From Pseudomonas anatoliensis (GTDB lineage Bacteria > Pseudomonadota > Gammaproteobacteria > Pseudomonadales > Pseudomonadaceae), in NCBI RefSeq assembly GCF_017976235.1, contig NZ_JACVHC010000009.1, forward strand, positions 62,001-126,000: a stretch of DNA of 64,000 bases, read 5' to 3'. The position numbers were made by a program, and so were the translations under genes. Below, one piece after another: positions 1-7,646 of the stretch; the first letter of the stretch is position 1; each line of letters begins with the position of its first letter. Below the pieces are notes generated by a model. It was not told where the DNA came from. It saw only the letters and a program-made list of their open reading frames with translations, and ran no database searches.

Positions 1-356
1 CAAAACCGCAATCGGCTGCGAATGCTGATCCCATTGTAGGAGCTGCCGCAGGCTGCGATCTTTTGATCTTGTTTCTAAAAAGCAAAGTCAAAAGATCGCA
101 GCCTTCGGCAGCTCCTACACGAGATTTTTGGTATCGATTTAGGGCTTGTCCTACAGCCTTTGCACCACGACGGCGCACCTGTTGACCCCGGTCAATCAGT
201 GCGCCGAACTTCTGTAAGTAATTGTCGCTTAAAAACAATTTGCCCTGTGCGCGCCGCCATAGACTGCCGACCACTTCGGTTTTTGCCGCTATATGGCCTT
301 GACCGGACGCTGAATCGAAAGCTGCCAATAAAAGCCTCCGCACACAGGAGTAATAA
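1..356. other. Intergenic leader of the first binding-protein gene
   Basis: No gene is supported here. A REP pair fills 35-119. The remaining 240 bases lead into the binding-protein gene at 357 and must hold its promoter, but I find no convincing -35/-10 pair. A 66-codon open frame inside it lacks a ribosome-binding site and any recognisable protein character. An AGGAG ribosome-binding site lies just before the start codon at 357. Confidence 0.5.
35..119. repeat. REP pair, GTAGGAGCTGCCG type
   Basis: Two inverted copies of the GTAGGAGCTGCCG..GGCTGCGATCTTTTGATC element face each other around a short spacer and can fold into a long hairpin. The two arms differ slightly (GCCGCAGGC on the left, GCCTTCGGC on the right). 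Confidence 0.9.
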
Positions 357-1136
357 ATGAAGAAGCTAGTGATGTTCGGTGCCCTGGCACTGTCGATGTT
401 GTCCCTGACCGCTGTGGCTGAAGACGCCAAGCCGATCCGCATCGGTATCGAAGCCGGTTACCCGCCATTCTCGATGAAAACCCCTGACGGCAAACTCACC
501 GGTTTCGATGTGGACATCGGCGATGCGCTGTGTGAGCAGATGAAAGTCAAATGTACCTGGGTCGAGCAGGAATTTGATGGCCTGATCCCGGCGCTGAAAG
601 TGAAGAAAATCGACGCGATCCTGTCCTCGATGACCATCACTGACGACCGCAAGAAAAACGTCGATTTCACCATCAAGTACTACCACACCCCGGCCCGTTT
701 CGTGATGAAGGCCGGCTCCAATGTCACCGATCCGCTGACCCAGCTCAAAGGCAAGAAAGTCGGTGTACTGCGCGCCAGTACCCACGACCGTTTCGCCACC
801 GAAGTGCTGGTACCGGCCGGGATCGATCTGGTGCGTTACGGTTCGCAGCAGGAAGCCAACCTCGACATGACGTCTGGCCGTCTGGACGCGATGCTGGCCG
901 ACTCGGTCAACCTCAGCGACGGTTTCCTGAAAACCGACGCGGGTAAAGGCTTCGAATTCGTCGGTCCGACCTACGAAGACGCCAAATACTTCGGCGGCGG
1001 CGCCGGGATTGCAGTGCGCAAGGGCGATGCGGCCCTGGCTGAGCAGTTCAACAAAGCCATCACCGAAATCCGCGCTAACGGCGAGTACAAGAAAGTGCAG
1101 GACAAGTACTTCGACTTTGACGTGTACGGCCATTAA
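357..1136 (+). CDS. Basic amino-acid ABC transporter substrate-binding protein (AotJ/ArgT-like)
   Basis: A 259-residue periplasmic binding protein (SBP_bac_3 family). A signal peptide covers about residues 1-21 (MKKLVMFGALALSMLSLTAVA), followed by IRIGIEAGYPPFS and LTGFDVDIGDALCEQMKVKC, as in lysine/arginine/ornithine binding proteins. The closing DKYFDFDVYG tail is typical of Pseudomonas AotJ. Length is normal for the family. It is preceded by an AGGAG site and followed by a hairpin terminator, so it looks monocistronic. No permease or ATPase gene is nearby, so it probably serves a transporter encoded elsewhere, perhaps the aot system, of which it would be a paralogue. Substrate is inferred: arginine, ornithine or lysine. 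Confidence 0.9.
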   Translation: MKKLVMFGALALSMLSLTAVAEDAKPIRIGIEAGYPPFSMKTPDGKLTGFDVDIGDALCEQMKVKCTWVEQEFDGLIPALKVKKIDAILSSMTITDDRKKNVDFTIKYYHTPARFVMKAGSNVTDPLTQLKGKKVGVLRASTHDRFATEVLVPAGIDLVRYGSQQEANLDMTSGRLDAMLADSVNLSDGFLKTDAGKGFEFVGPTYEDAKYFGGGAGIAVRKGDAALAEQFNKAITEIRANGEYKKVQDKYFDFDVYGH

Positions 1137-1146
1137 TACGCCGTAG

Positions 1147-1184
1147 AAAAAAGTGGCCCCGTTTACGCGGTGGCCACTTTTTTT
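1147..1184 (+). terminator. Rho-independent terminator after the binding-protein gene
   Basis: AAAAAGTGGCC pairs with GGCCACTTTTTT around a short GC-rich loop. The downstream arm runs straight into a T-tract. It lies about ten bases after the stop codon. Confidence 0.85.
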
Positions 1185-1207
1185 GCACTCGAATAAAGAT
1201 CAGAACC

Positions 1208-1299
1208 CTGTAGGAGTGAGCCTGCTCGCGATAGCGGTGTGTCAGCCAGAATATTCATTGAAGACAGACCGCTATCGCGAGCAGGCTCACTCCTACAGG
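1208..1299. repeat. REP pair, GTAGGAGTGAGCCTGCTCGC type
   Basis: CCTGTAGGAGTGAGCCTGCT and its reverse complement enclose a spacer of about 30 bases. The arms are long and almost perfect. It separates the binding-protein gene from the AotO-like gene. Confidence 0.9.
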
Positions 1300-1333
1300 G
1301 GATCTGTGTGATCCAGATATTGAGGAGTTACCC

Positions 1334-2446
1334 ATGCAACGCATCGACCATCTTCTGCCCTGGAGCCACTTGGGCAGCGAACGTTCCCTCAGCGTGTTCC
1401 GTTACGGCGCGGGTGCCCGCAAGGTGTACATCCAGGCCAGCCTGCACGCCGATGAACTGCCGGGCATGCGCACTGCGTGGGAACTCAAGCAACGCCTGAA
1501 CGCACTTGAAGCGCAGGGTCGTTTGCATGGCGTGATTGAACTGGTGCCGGTGGCCAACCCCATCGGGCTCGATCAGCATCTGCAAGGCAATCACATGGGC
1601 CGCTTCGAATTGGGCAGCGGCAAGAACTTCAACCGCGCGTTCGTCGAACTCAGTGCGCCGGTGGCAGCGTTGATTGGCGAGCGTCTGGGGGCTGACGCCG
1701 ACGCCAACATTGCGTTGATTCGTCAGACCATGGGCCAGGTTTTCGATGATCTGCCGGCCCCGGCCTCGCAACTGGAAGCCCTGCATCGTTTGTTGCTGCG
1801 CCACGCCTGCGATGCCGATATCACCCTCGATCTGCACTGCGATTTCGACGCCGCGATTCACCTTTACGCGCTGCCCCAGCACTGGCCGCAGTGGCAATCG
1901 CTGGCGGCTCGCCTCAAGGCTGGCGTGGCGTTGTTGTGTGAAGATTCCGGTGGCAGTTCGTTCGATGAGTCCTGTTCGACGCCGTGGTTGCGCCTGGCAA
2001 AAGCCTTCCCGAACGCGGCGATTCCGCCCGCCAACCTTGCAACCACGCTGGAGCTGGGCAGCATGGGCGATACTCGGGTTGATCAGGCGCAGGCCAATTG
2101 CGAGGCGATCCTCGGGTTTCTCGCCGAGCAGGGTTTCATCAGCGGTGAATGGCCGGCGGCGCCGAGCGATTGCTGTGAAGGCATGCCGTTTGAAGGCACC
2201 GAATACCTCTTCGCGCCGCACCATGGTGTGGTGAGTTTTCTGCGCACGGCGGGCGAGTGGGTAGAGAAGGGGGATGCGTTGTTCGAGGTGGTGGATCCGT
2301 TGAAAGATCGAGTAACTACCGTGCGCGCCGGAACCAGCGGGGTGTTGTTTGCGATTGATCGCGGGCGTTACACCGAGCCGGGGATCTGGCAGGCGAAAGT
2401 GGCGGGGCGGGTGCCGTTTCGGACGGGGAAGCTGAATAACGACTGA
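1334..2446 (+). CDS. Succinylglutamate desuccinylase/aspartoacylase family protein (AotO-like)
   Basis: A 370-residue zinc amidohydrolase of the M14-like desuccinylase/aspartoacylase family. The zinc site is visible: H38-x2-E41 in SLHADELPGM and H168 in LDLHCD. Internal motifs such as NPIGLDQH and GKNFNRAF are also family-typical. Size and layout match AotO, the protein of unknown role encoded inside the Pseudomonas arginine/ornithine aot operon. A paralogue next to an AotJ-like binding protein, but without permease genes, fits an accessory role in uptake or processing of acylated amino acids. That role and the substrate are inference. The start ATG follows GAGGAG. Confidence 0.82.
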   Translation: MQRIDHLLPWSHLGSERSLSVFRYGAGARKVYIQASLHADELPGMRTAWELKQRLNALEAQGRLHGVIELVPVANPIGLDQHLQGNHMGRFELGSGKNFNRAFVELSAPVAALIGERLGADADANIALIRQTMGQVFDDLPAPASQLEALHRLLLRHACDADITLDLHCDFDAAIHLYALPQHWPQWQSLAARLKAGVALLCEDSGGSSFDESCSTPWLRLAKAFPNAAIPPANLATTLELGSMGDTRVDQAQANCEAILGFLAEQGFISGEWPAAPSDCCEGMPFEGTEYLFAPHHGVVSFLRTAGEWVEKGDALFEVVDPLKDRVTTVRAGTSGVLFAIDRGRYTEPGIWQAKVAGRVPFRTGKLNND

Positions 2447-2465
2447 CGGATCTTCGGCGTGTTTG

Positions 2466-2550
2466 CGGGCCTCATCGCTGGCAAGCCAGCTCCCACATTG
2501 TTCTGGGGCGTTCACAAAACCTGTGGGAGCTGGCTTGCCAGCGATAGCGG
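2466..2550. repeat. REP pair, GTGGGAGCTGGCTTGCCAGC type
   Basis: ATCGCTGGCAAGCCAGCTCC and its inverted partner face each other across about 25 bases. This third REP sequence type recurs at six places in the window. Confidence 0.9.
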
Positions 2551-2632
2551 TATCAGCGGCACCTCAATATTTGGATCCTTGCTTCAGGATGTTAGGCTCC
2601 CCCCGAACCCGACACCCTGTGAAGGAAGACTT

Positions 2633-3349
2633 ATGTTGAAGGCGTTTGCTCTGTTGACCCTCCTGGCGTCCACCGCCGTTCATGCTCAAACCACGCTGCA
2701 ATCCGATCTGCCGCTCAAGTACATCGAACAGGTTCACTCTGACGCCGATCCACGTCCGTTGGTGATTTTCCTGCACGGTTACGGCAGCAATGAAGCCGAT
2801 CTGATCGGCATGAAATTTCAGCTGCCGGCGCAGTACAACTACCTCTCGGTGCAGGCACCGCTGGCGTTGGGCGAAGGGCGTTTCCAGTGGTTTCGCAAGA
2901 AGGGCGAAGGCGCCTACAACGGCGAGACCGATGATCTGAAGGTCAGCGGCCAGAAACTTCGGGATTTTGTCGCGCAAGCGGCGAAGAAATATCACGCTGC
3001 CCCGGACAAGGTTTACCTGATCGGTTTCAGCCAGGGCGCGATGATGACCTACGAGGTGGGCCTGCGATCACCCGTGGCGGTGGGCGGTATTGCGGCGTTG
3101 AGCGGGCGTTTATTGCCGGTGTTGAAAGCAGAGCTGAAGACCGGACAACAACCGCTGCCGCTGAACATCTTCATCGGTCACGGCACAGCCGATGATCCAG
3201 TGCCATATCACCACGGTACTGAGGCCAATGCATTACTCCAGAAACTGGATTACAAACCACAGTTTCACGCGTATCCCGGCGTCGGCCACAGCATCACTGC
3301 GGCCGAACTGCGCGACTTGAACGCCTGGTTGCAGCAGCTCAATCCTTGA
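2633..3349 (+). CDS. Secreted alpha/beta hydrolase (phospholipase/carboxylesterase family)
   Basis: A 238-residue esterase of the phospholipase/carboxylesterase family. A signal peptide ends near MLKAFALLTLLASTAVHAQ. The chain shows FLHGYGSNEADL (oxyanion region), the nucleophile elbow GFSQG, the catalytic aspartate in GTADDPVPY and the catalytic histidine in PGVGHSI. The start at 2633 was chosen because a signal peptide begins exactly there and GAAGGAAG precedes it; a longer in-frame opening reaches back through a REP. Substrate is unknown; family members hydrolyse short-chain or lysophospholipid esters. Its 3' end overlaps the convergent gene by 11 bases. Confidence 0.85.
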   Translation: MLKAFALLTLLASTAVHAQTTLQSDLPLKYIEQVHSDADPRPLVIFLHGYGSNEADLIGMKFQLPAQYNYLSVQAPLALGEGRFQWFRKKGEGAYNGETDDLKVSGQKLRDFVAQAAKKYHAAPDKVYLIGFSQGAMMTYEVGLRSPVAVGGIAALSGRLLPVLKAELKTGQQPLPLNIFIGHGTADDPVPYHHGTEANALLQKLDYKPQFHAYPGVGHSITAAELRDLNAWLQQLNP

Positions 3350-3902
3350 CGATGGTCTTCACCAGCGCATCATGACCTTTCTTGTCGCTGACCCGGGAGA
3401 TCACCTGAACCAGCGCCATGCGTGTCCCGGAACCGGCCATCAACGTCGTGTTGAGGGTTTGGCCGCCGCCCTGGCTGGCGGTGCTGTCGACCTGACGCAG
3501 GCCCAGGCCAGTGCCTTTCTGGGTCAGGCTTTTTTCGCTGAGTTTGTTGAAGTCCGGTAGCGCTTTGCGCTGGGCTTCGATGAAATCGGACACGCTGCCG
3601 TCCAGAAACTCGCTGTCGTTGTCCTTGACGTTGTTGCCTTCGGGGATCTGGTTTTCTGCGGCGATCACCACGGTTTTGCTGGTCTGGTTGGTGTACATCG
3701 TGCCCTTGGCACCGGTCGGGCTGGCCGGCAACGGTTCAGCAACGAAGCCTTTGGGCAAGGTGAAAGTGAATTTGCCGCCCAACATCGAGACCTTCTCGGT
3801 GGCGGTTTTTTCCTTGGCCGTGGCCGCTTGAGCGTTGATGGCGCCGAGGCCGGCGACCGCCGCCAGCAACAGGACGACGGCTTTCTTGCTCAACAATGTC
3901 AT
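3339..3902 (-). CDS. DcrB-like exported protein of unknown function
   Basis: A 187-residue exported protein with a clear signal peptide (MTLLSKKAVVLLLAAVAGLG... ending at AQA). The mature part contains MLGGKFTFTLPKGF, a TNQTSKTVVIA strand and a terminal VQVISRVSDKKG..ALVKTI helix. This order resembles E. coli DcrB and related PsbP/MOG1-fold envelope proteins. The resemblance is my reading, not a search result. DcrB is linked to phage entry and envelope processes; no function is claimed here. It converges with the upstream esterase gene and overlaps it by 11 bases. Confidence 0.75.
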   Translation of the reverse strand: MTLLSKKAVVLLLAAVAGLGAINAQAATAKEKTATEKVSMLGGKFTFTLPKGFVAEPLPASPTGAKGTMYTNQTSKTVVIAAENQIPEGNNVKDNDSEFLDGSVSDFIEAQRKALPDFNKLSEKSLTQKGTGLGLRQVDSTASQGGGQTLNTTLMAGSGTRMALVQVISRVSDKKGHDALVKTIVKD

Positions 3903-3976
3903 TCGAATCTCCGGGAAGTGGTCATGCCAGGTGGGCGATCATCCCACGCAGCGCCGTGGCACTCCAGCCCGGCTCG

Positions 3977-4747
3977 TCAGGCTTGTGGTTGCGGTGCCGG
4001 TTTGGCCAGCAGTTTGCGCGTGACGCCAAGCATGGCCACCGACACAGCGACGCCCAAGGCGAATCCGCTGAAGCCCAGGCTTGGCAATGTCAGTGCTGAC
4101 ACCAGACAAAACGCCGAAAACGAGTACATCCCGGTCGCCGTGGCTCGCAACAACGCCGCCGTAAACTCGGGGCCGCGGGTCTGCTGGGAAAACACCGCCA
4201 TGACACTGCCGAGCACCGGAAACACCGCGAGCAGTCCGCTCCAGCGCTCGCCGACGGTGCTGGCCAGCATCGTCACCAACAGCGTCAACGCCGCGCCGGC
4301 GATCATCCGCCAGATCAGTTTGTCCGACTTTGGCGCCGGGCGATTCAGCACCGGTTGTACCTTGGGAAACAGGTAGGGGGCTGCCAATAAAGCTACTGCG
4401 GCCGCCCCTATAGAAAACGGCAGCGACGCCGGGATCAGCGACAAGACCAACGCCAGCGCCGCCCAGACAGCCAGCGAAGCGCTCAGTGCCCACGGCCAGT
4501 GCGCCCGCTGCGCGACCTGCGCGTATGTGATGCAGAAGGCGATCATGGCAAACATCGCCGACAACGCGGCCACCGCTGACTGCGCGGCAAATTGTGGCCC
4601 CTGTTCGATGGCGAGGAAAAACAGAATCGGCCCGACCACTACCGGCAACCCCGACAGCCACCCGGCCACACTTGGCCCCCAACGCTTGCCGGCCAATGAG
4701 ATCAGCAGCAGAAAACCGGGAATCAGTAGCAGTTTGAGGATCAGCAC
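3977..4747 (-). CDS. Polytopic inner-membrane protein of unknown function
   Basis: About 256 residues, mostly hydrophobic, with about eight probable membrane segments (for example LKLLLIPGFLLLISLA near the N terminus and ALAVAVSVAMLGV-like stretches near the C terminus). I prefer a GTG start at 4747: GGAG stands about eight bases before it and the first membrane helix then begins at residue 2. A longer reading from ATG at 4831 would add 28 residues of no hydrophobic character and would run over the TTGTATACAA palindrome. I do not recognise a transported substrate. It is divergent from the chalcone-isomerase-like gene. Confidence 0.75.
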   Translation of the reverse strand: MLILKLLLIPGFLLLISLAGKRWGPSVAGWLSGLPVVVGPILFFLAIEQGPQFAAQSAVAALSAMFAMIAFCITYAQVAQRAHWPWALSASLAVWAALALVLSLIPASLPFSIGAAAVALLAAPYLFPKVQPVLNRPAPKSDKLIWRMIAGAALTLLVTMLASTVGERWSGLLAVFPVLGSVMAVFSQQTRGPEFTAALLRATATGMYSFSAFCLVSALTLPSLGFSGFALGVAVSVAMLGVTRKLLAKPAPQPQA

Positions 4748-4821
4748 GCAGGTGTCTCCGTCTGTGAGAGACGGCCACGGTAGCATTGCCGGACGTACAT
4801 TGCTGCAGATGTGTGCGGTTT

Positions 4822-4831
4822 TTGTATACAA
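4822..4831. promoter_or_regulatory. TTGTATACAA palindrome, candidate regulator site
   Basis: A perfect 10-bp palindrome in the 148-base gap between divergent genes. This core is common in operators of FCD-type GntR repressors. No such regulator gene lies nearby, so the assignment is tentative. Confidence 0.4.
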
Positions 4832-4895
4832 GATTTTCGATGTGGTACTCGGCTATGCTTTGATTATCAGGGCCAATGCCGGAGTCGATGCTGCG

Positions 4896-5432
4896 ATGAA
4901 CAGAACACTGAGGTTATGGCGTGGATGCTGCGGCATTGGCCTTTGGGCATTGCTCGCCACGCCGGCCTGGGCCAATTGGCAGGATGCGGTGCCGGGCGCG
5001 CAAATCATTGGCCGCGGCGAATTCAGCGTGTTCGGCTTCGATGTGTACAACGCACGTTTATGGAGTGCCTCGCGTCCGTTGGCGGACGGCCAGCCGTTCG
5101 CTTTGGAGCTTATCTACCAGCGCAACATTTCCCGGGACGATCTGGTACAGGCCAGCGTCGATGAAATCAAACGTCTGGCCGGCAATACTATCAGTCCTGC
5201 ACAACTTGCCGCGTGGCAGGTTCAGATGCGGCAATCGTTCGTCGATGTGCAGGCTGGCACGCGTATCACCGGGGTCTATCTGCCGGGGCAGGGCGCACGA
5301 TTTTTTGTTGGCCAGCAGTTGCAGCACGAGATAAATGATCCCCGGTTTGCCCGGGCGTTTTTTGATATCTGGCTGGACCCGCGTACGCGCAACCCCGAGT
5401 TGCGCGAGCAGTTGCTGGGTGCGAGCCGGTAA
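4896..5432 (+). CDS. Chalcone isomerase-like exported protein
   Basis: A 178-residue protein with an N-terminal signal sequence (WRGCCGIGLWALLATPAWA) followed by the chalcone-isomerase-like fold signature GRGEFSVFGFDVYNARLW. Further family-like parts are the RDDLVQASVDEIKRL helix and the GVYLPGQGARFFVG strand pair. Bacterial members are periplasmic, about this length, and of unknown function; isomerase activity should not be assumed. The start at 4896 has GGAG 11 bases upstream and gives a proper signal peptide, whereas a longer in-frame opening does not. It is divergent from the membrane-protein gene. Confidence 0.85.
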   Translation: MNRTLRLWRGCCGIGLWALLATPAWANWQDAVPGAQIIGRGEFSVFGFDVYNARLWSASRPLADGQPFALELIYQRNISRDDLVQASVDEIKRLAGNTISPAQLAAWQVQMRQSFVDVQAGTRITGVYLPGQGARFFVGQQLQHEINDPRFARAFFDIWLDPRTRNPELREQLLGASR

Positions 5433-5575
5433 AGATCAAAGGACGGCAGGCTTCGGCAGCTCCTGAATTGCAATGCGCCCCTGTAGGAGCTGCGGCACGC
5501 TGCGATCTTTTGATCCTGATTTTTGAAGACAAGATCAAAAGATCGCAGCCTCGTTTCACTCGACAGCTCCTACAG
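5433..5575. repeat. REP cluster (half element plus heterotypic pair)
   Basis: A half element (5433-5465) is followed by a full pair (5481-5575). The left arm is the GCGGCACGC subtype and the right arm the CTCGTTTCACTCGAC subtype, so the two arms do not match in their variable part. The right end supplies the stop codon of the P450 gene. Confidence 0.85.
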
Positions 5576-6709
5576 AGGATTTGTGCACGACGCAGACCCG
5601 GTGTGGTCTCTCAGGCTGAACAGTGGAATTCGCCCATTGAGCGAAGGCCGGTAGTGCCAGTTCAGGCGATTCAGTTCAATGCCGTGATTGAGAATCTCCC
5701 TCACGGTTGCACTGGCAATGCTCATCGCCAAGGCTTGTCCCGGACATTGATGCCGCCCGCTGCCAAAACTGAAACTGCGCCGATTCGGGCGATCCCAGAG
5801 AAACTGGTCCGGATCTTCATTGAACGCCGGATCACGATTGGCCGCAGCGAGCAGTACAAGAATCACCTCGCCAGCCTCCAGGCGCACACCGTCGATGTCG
5901 CAAGCGGCAGCGACAAAGCGCCGGGTGTTCTGCACCGACGGGTCGAAGCGCTGGACCTCCGCCAACAGCGCGTCCATTGGTGCTTCCCGTATTTCAGGTT
6001 GGCGCCGCAACGCCAGCAGCGCATTGCCGATCAGTCCGGCGCAGGCCTCGAATGTCTGCGAGCAGAGGCCGATCAGATTGGCGATGAGGATCTCCTTTTC
6101 GCCGTCAAAGCGCTGGCCGATCCCCGCGAGTAATGCGCTGTGCACATCAGGCTCTGCCAGCAACTCAGTGAAATGGCCGTGTAATTTTTGCGCCGCGACG
6201 TCGGCCGCCACCAGTTGCAATTCGTTGCTCAATGGCGACAGGCACGCCGCGAAATCGGCCGTCAGCGCACTGATTGTCCGTGCCTGTGCCGGGGTGAAAC
6301 CAAGCAACGCCGCGACCACGCACACCGGGCCGCGGAACATGGCGCTGTATAGGCCATCGGCGTCTGTGGTTATCAACCGTGCGCTCACCCGGGCGCTGAC
6401 GTCGTCCTGATCGATCAACCCCAGCGCCGGTTCAAACGCCGATCGTGGGCAGCGCTGGCGTTCGCCGTCGTTCATCCGCATCAGTTGGCCGAAGACCTTG
6501 CCGGCCATGCCTTGGGAGATCGCTTTGGGTATCGGCTCCAGCGCTGGGCGCACGTGGCAGTCCGGGTGAACCAAAACCGCGCAGACGGCGCGAGCGCTGC
6601 TGGCGACCCACAATTTCAGTTCGGGATCAAACGTCAGTCCACCCATGCCGCGTAGTGTTGCGTAGTAGGGATAGGGATCGGCATGAGTTGCAGCGATGAT
6701 CGGGTCCAT
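5570..6709 (-). CDS. Cytochrome P450
   Basis: A 379-residue soluble bacterial P450, slightly short for the roughly 400-residue norm. The haem signature is FGSGRHQCPG, with thiolate ligand C322. The K-helix ExxR is visible in EVQRFDPSVQNTRR, and an I-helix with a threonine is in CSQTFEACAG. Substrate cannot be read from sequence and no ferredoxin or reductase gene is adjacent. It is divergent from an ArsR-type regulator 79 bases away, which may control it. Oddity: its TAG stop codon lies inside the CTGTAGGAG end of a REP, so the last few residues look REP-determined. Confidence 0.9.
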   Translation of the reverse strand: MDPIIAATHADPYPYYATLRGMGGLTFDPELKLWVASSARAVCAVLVHPDCHVRPALEPIPKAISQGMAGKVFGQLMRMNDGERQRCPRSAFEPALGLIDQDDVSARVSARLITTDADGLYSAMFRGPVCVVAALLGFTPAQARTISALTADFAACLSPLSNELQLVAADVAAQKLHGHFTELLAEPDVHSALLAGIGQRFDGEKEILIANLIGLCSQTFEACAGLIGNALLALRRQPEIREAPMDALLAEVQRFDPSVQNTRRFVAAACDIDGVRLEAGEVILVLLAAANRDPAFNEDPDQFLWDRPNRRSFSFGSGRHQCPGQALAMSIASATVREILNHGIELNRLNWHYRPSLNGRIPLFSLRDHTGSASCTNPL

Positions 6710-6788
6710 GGTTCGCAGCCTTGTCGATAGGGAAAGTGTTGCTACTATCTGCAGTCCGTAACGGCGATGATTCGTCCGGGAGCGAAAT

Positions 6789-7550
6789 ATGCACGCAGAA
6801 CATCAAGACATCGGCGTCTCGCAGGTGGCCGCGGCCATCGCCGAGCCGGCGCGCACGAAAATCCTCTGCTCGCTGATGGACGGCCACGCCCGCACCAGCA
6901 CCGAGCTGGCAGCCGTTGCTGAAGTCAGCGCCTCCACCGCCAGTGCGCACCTGGCCAAACTCAAGGATCTTGCGCTGGTGCGTCTGCATGTTCAGGGCCG
7001 CCATCGGTATTACAGCCTCGCCGACAAACGTGTCGCACAGGCGCTGGAAGCGTTGATGGTGATCGGCCAGAACGCCGCGCCAACCTTCAAGCCGCACACA
7101 CCGGATCGCCTGCAATTTGCCCGCACTTGCTACGACCACATGGCCGGGACACTGGCGGTGATGCTGCACGACCGCTTGCTCGAAGCGGGGTGGTTGCTGG
7201 CGACCGACGAGCAGGCGTATCGCTTGAGCGACAGCGGTGAGGCGCTGTTTGCGGGGTTGGGCATTGAGGTCGAGGACTTGAATGCACTGCGGCGCAAATT
7301 TGCCTGCCCGTGCCTGGACTGGAGCATGCGCCGGCCGCATCTCGGTGGGGCACTGGGGGCGGCGTTGCTGCAAACGGCGTTGAAGCGCAAGTGGGTGACG
7401 CAGGATCTGGACAGTCGGGCGTTGGCGTTGACGGCGGTGGGGCGCAAGGAAATTCGTGCCAAGTTTGGTATCGAATTGACGATTGAGAACAGTCAGATCA
7501 ACAGATCGCAGCCTTCGGCAGCTCCTACAAAGAGCGGTGATCACGTGTAG
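6789..7550 (+). CDS. ArsR-family transcriptional regulator with REP-encoded tail
   Basis: A 253-residue protein with an ArsR-type winged helix near residues 5-90 (SQVAAAIAEPARTKILCSLM, then ASTASAHLAKLKDLALV). A larger C-terminal domain follows, containing FACPCLDWSMRRPHLGG. The protein is about twice the length of a minimal ArsR, as in a conserved two-domain subgroup of proteobacterial regulators. It is divergent from the P450 gene and is the natural candidate for its control. The last 16 codons (residues 238-253) are REP sequence (RSQPSAAPT), so the native stop was probably displaced by a repeat. Ligand unknown. Confidence 0.88.
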   Translation: MHAEHQDIGVSQVAAAIAEPARTKILCSLMDGHARTSTELAAVAEVSASTASAHLAKLKDLALVRLHVQGRHRYYSLADKRVAQALEALMVIGQNAAPTFKPHTPDRLQFARTCYDHMAGTLAVMLHDRLLEAGWLLATDEQAYRLSDSGEALFAGLGIEVEDLNALRRKFACPCLDWSMRRPHLGGALGAALLQTALKRKWVTQDLDSRALALTAVGRKEIRAKFGIELTIENSQINRSQPSAAPTKSGDHV

Positions 7551-7567
7551 TGCGATCTTTTGATCTG
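7502..7567. repeat. Degenerate REP pair overlapping the ArsR 3' end
   Basis: The first arm (AGATCGCAGCCTTCGGCAGC) is intact and translated as part of the ArsR protein. The second arm is reduced to TGCGATCTTTTGATCT after the ArsR stop codon, having lost the GAGCTGCCGAAGGC part. Confidence 0.8.
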
Positions 7568-7590
7568 CCGACGAAGGGCACGCTTACACC

Positions 7591-7617
7591 TTGAACCTGA
7601 CAGGTCGACCCTATACT
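7591..7617 (+). promoter_or_regulatory. Candidate sigma-70 promoter of the DNA repair pair
   Basis: TTGAAC (7591-7596) and TATACT (7612-7617) are spaced 15 bases apart, slightly short. The -10 hexamer overlaps the LexA-like box, an arrangement expected for repression. Confidence 0.5.
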
Positions 7618-7631
7618 GTATATGCAACCAG
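7616..7631 (+). promoter_or_regulatory. LexA-like SOS box
   Basis: CTGTATATGCAACCAG has the CTG-N10-CAG frame of gammaproteobacterial LexA sites and matches the ideal CTGTATATATATACAG at 12 of 16 positions. It overlaps the candidate -10 and ends 15 bases before the ATG at 7647. Confidence 0.65.
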
Positions 7632-7646
7632 TAAAGGGCCCGTGCC

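Noticed and set aside
160..360. 66-codon open frame before the first gene
   Set aside because: No ribosome-binding site, no protein-like composition, and it runs into the true start of the binding-protein gene.
1328..2515. 395-codon open frame opposite the AotO-like gene
   Set aside because: The plus-strand gene has its zinc ligands and ribosome-binding site; the minus frame starts within a REP.
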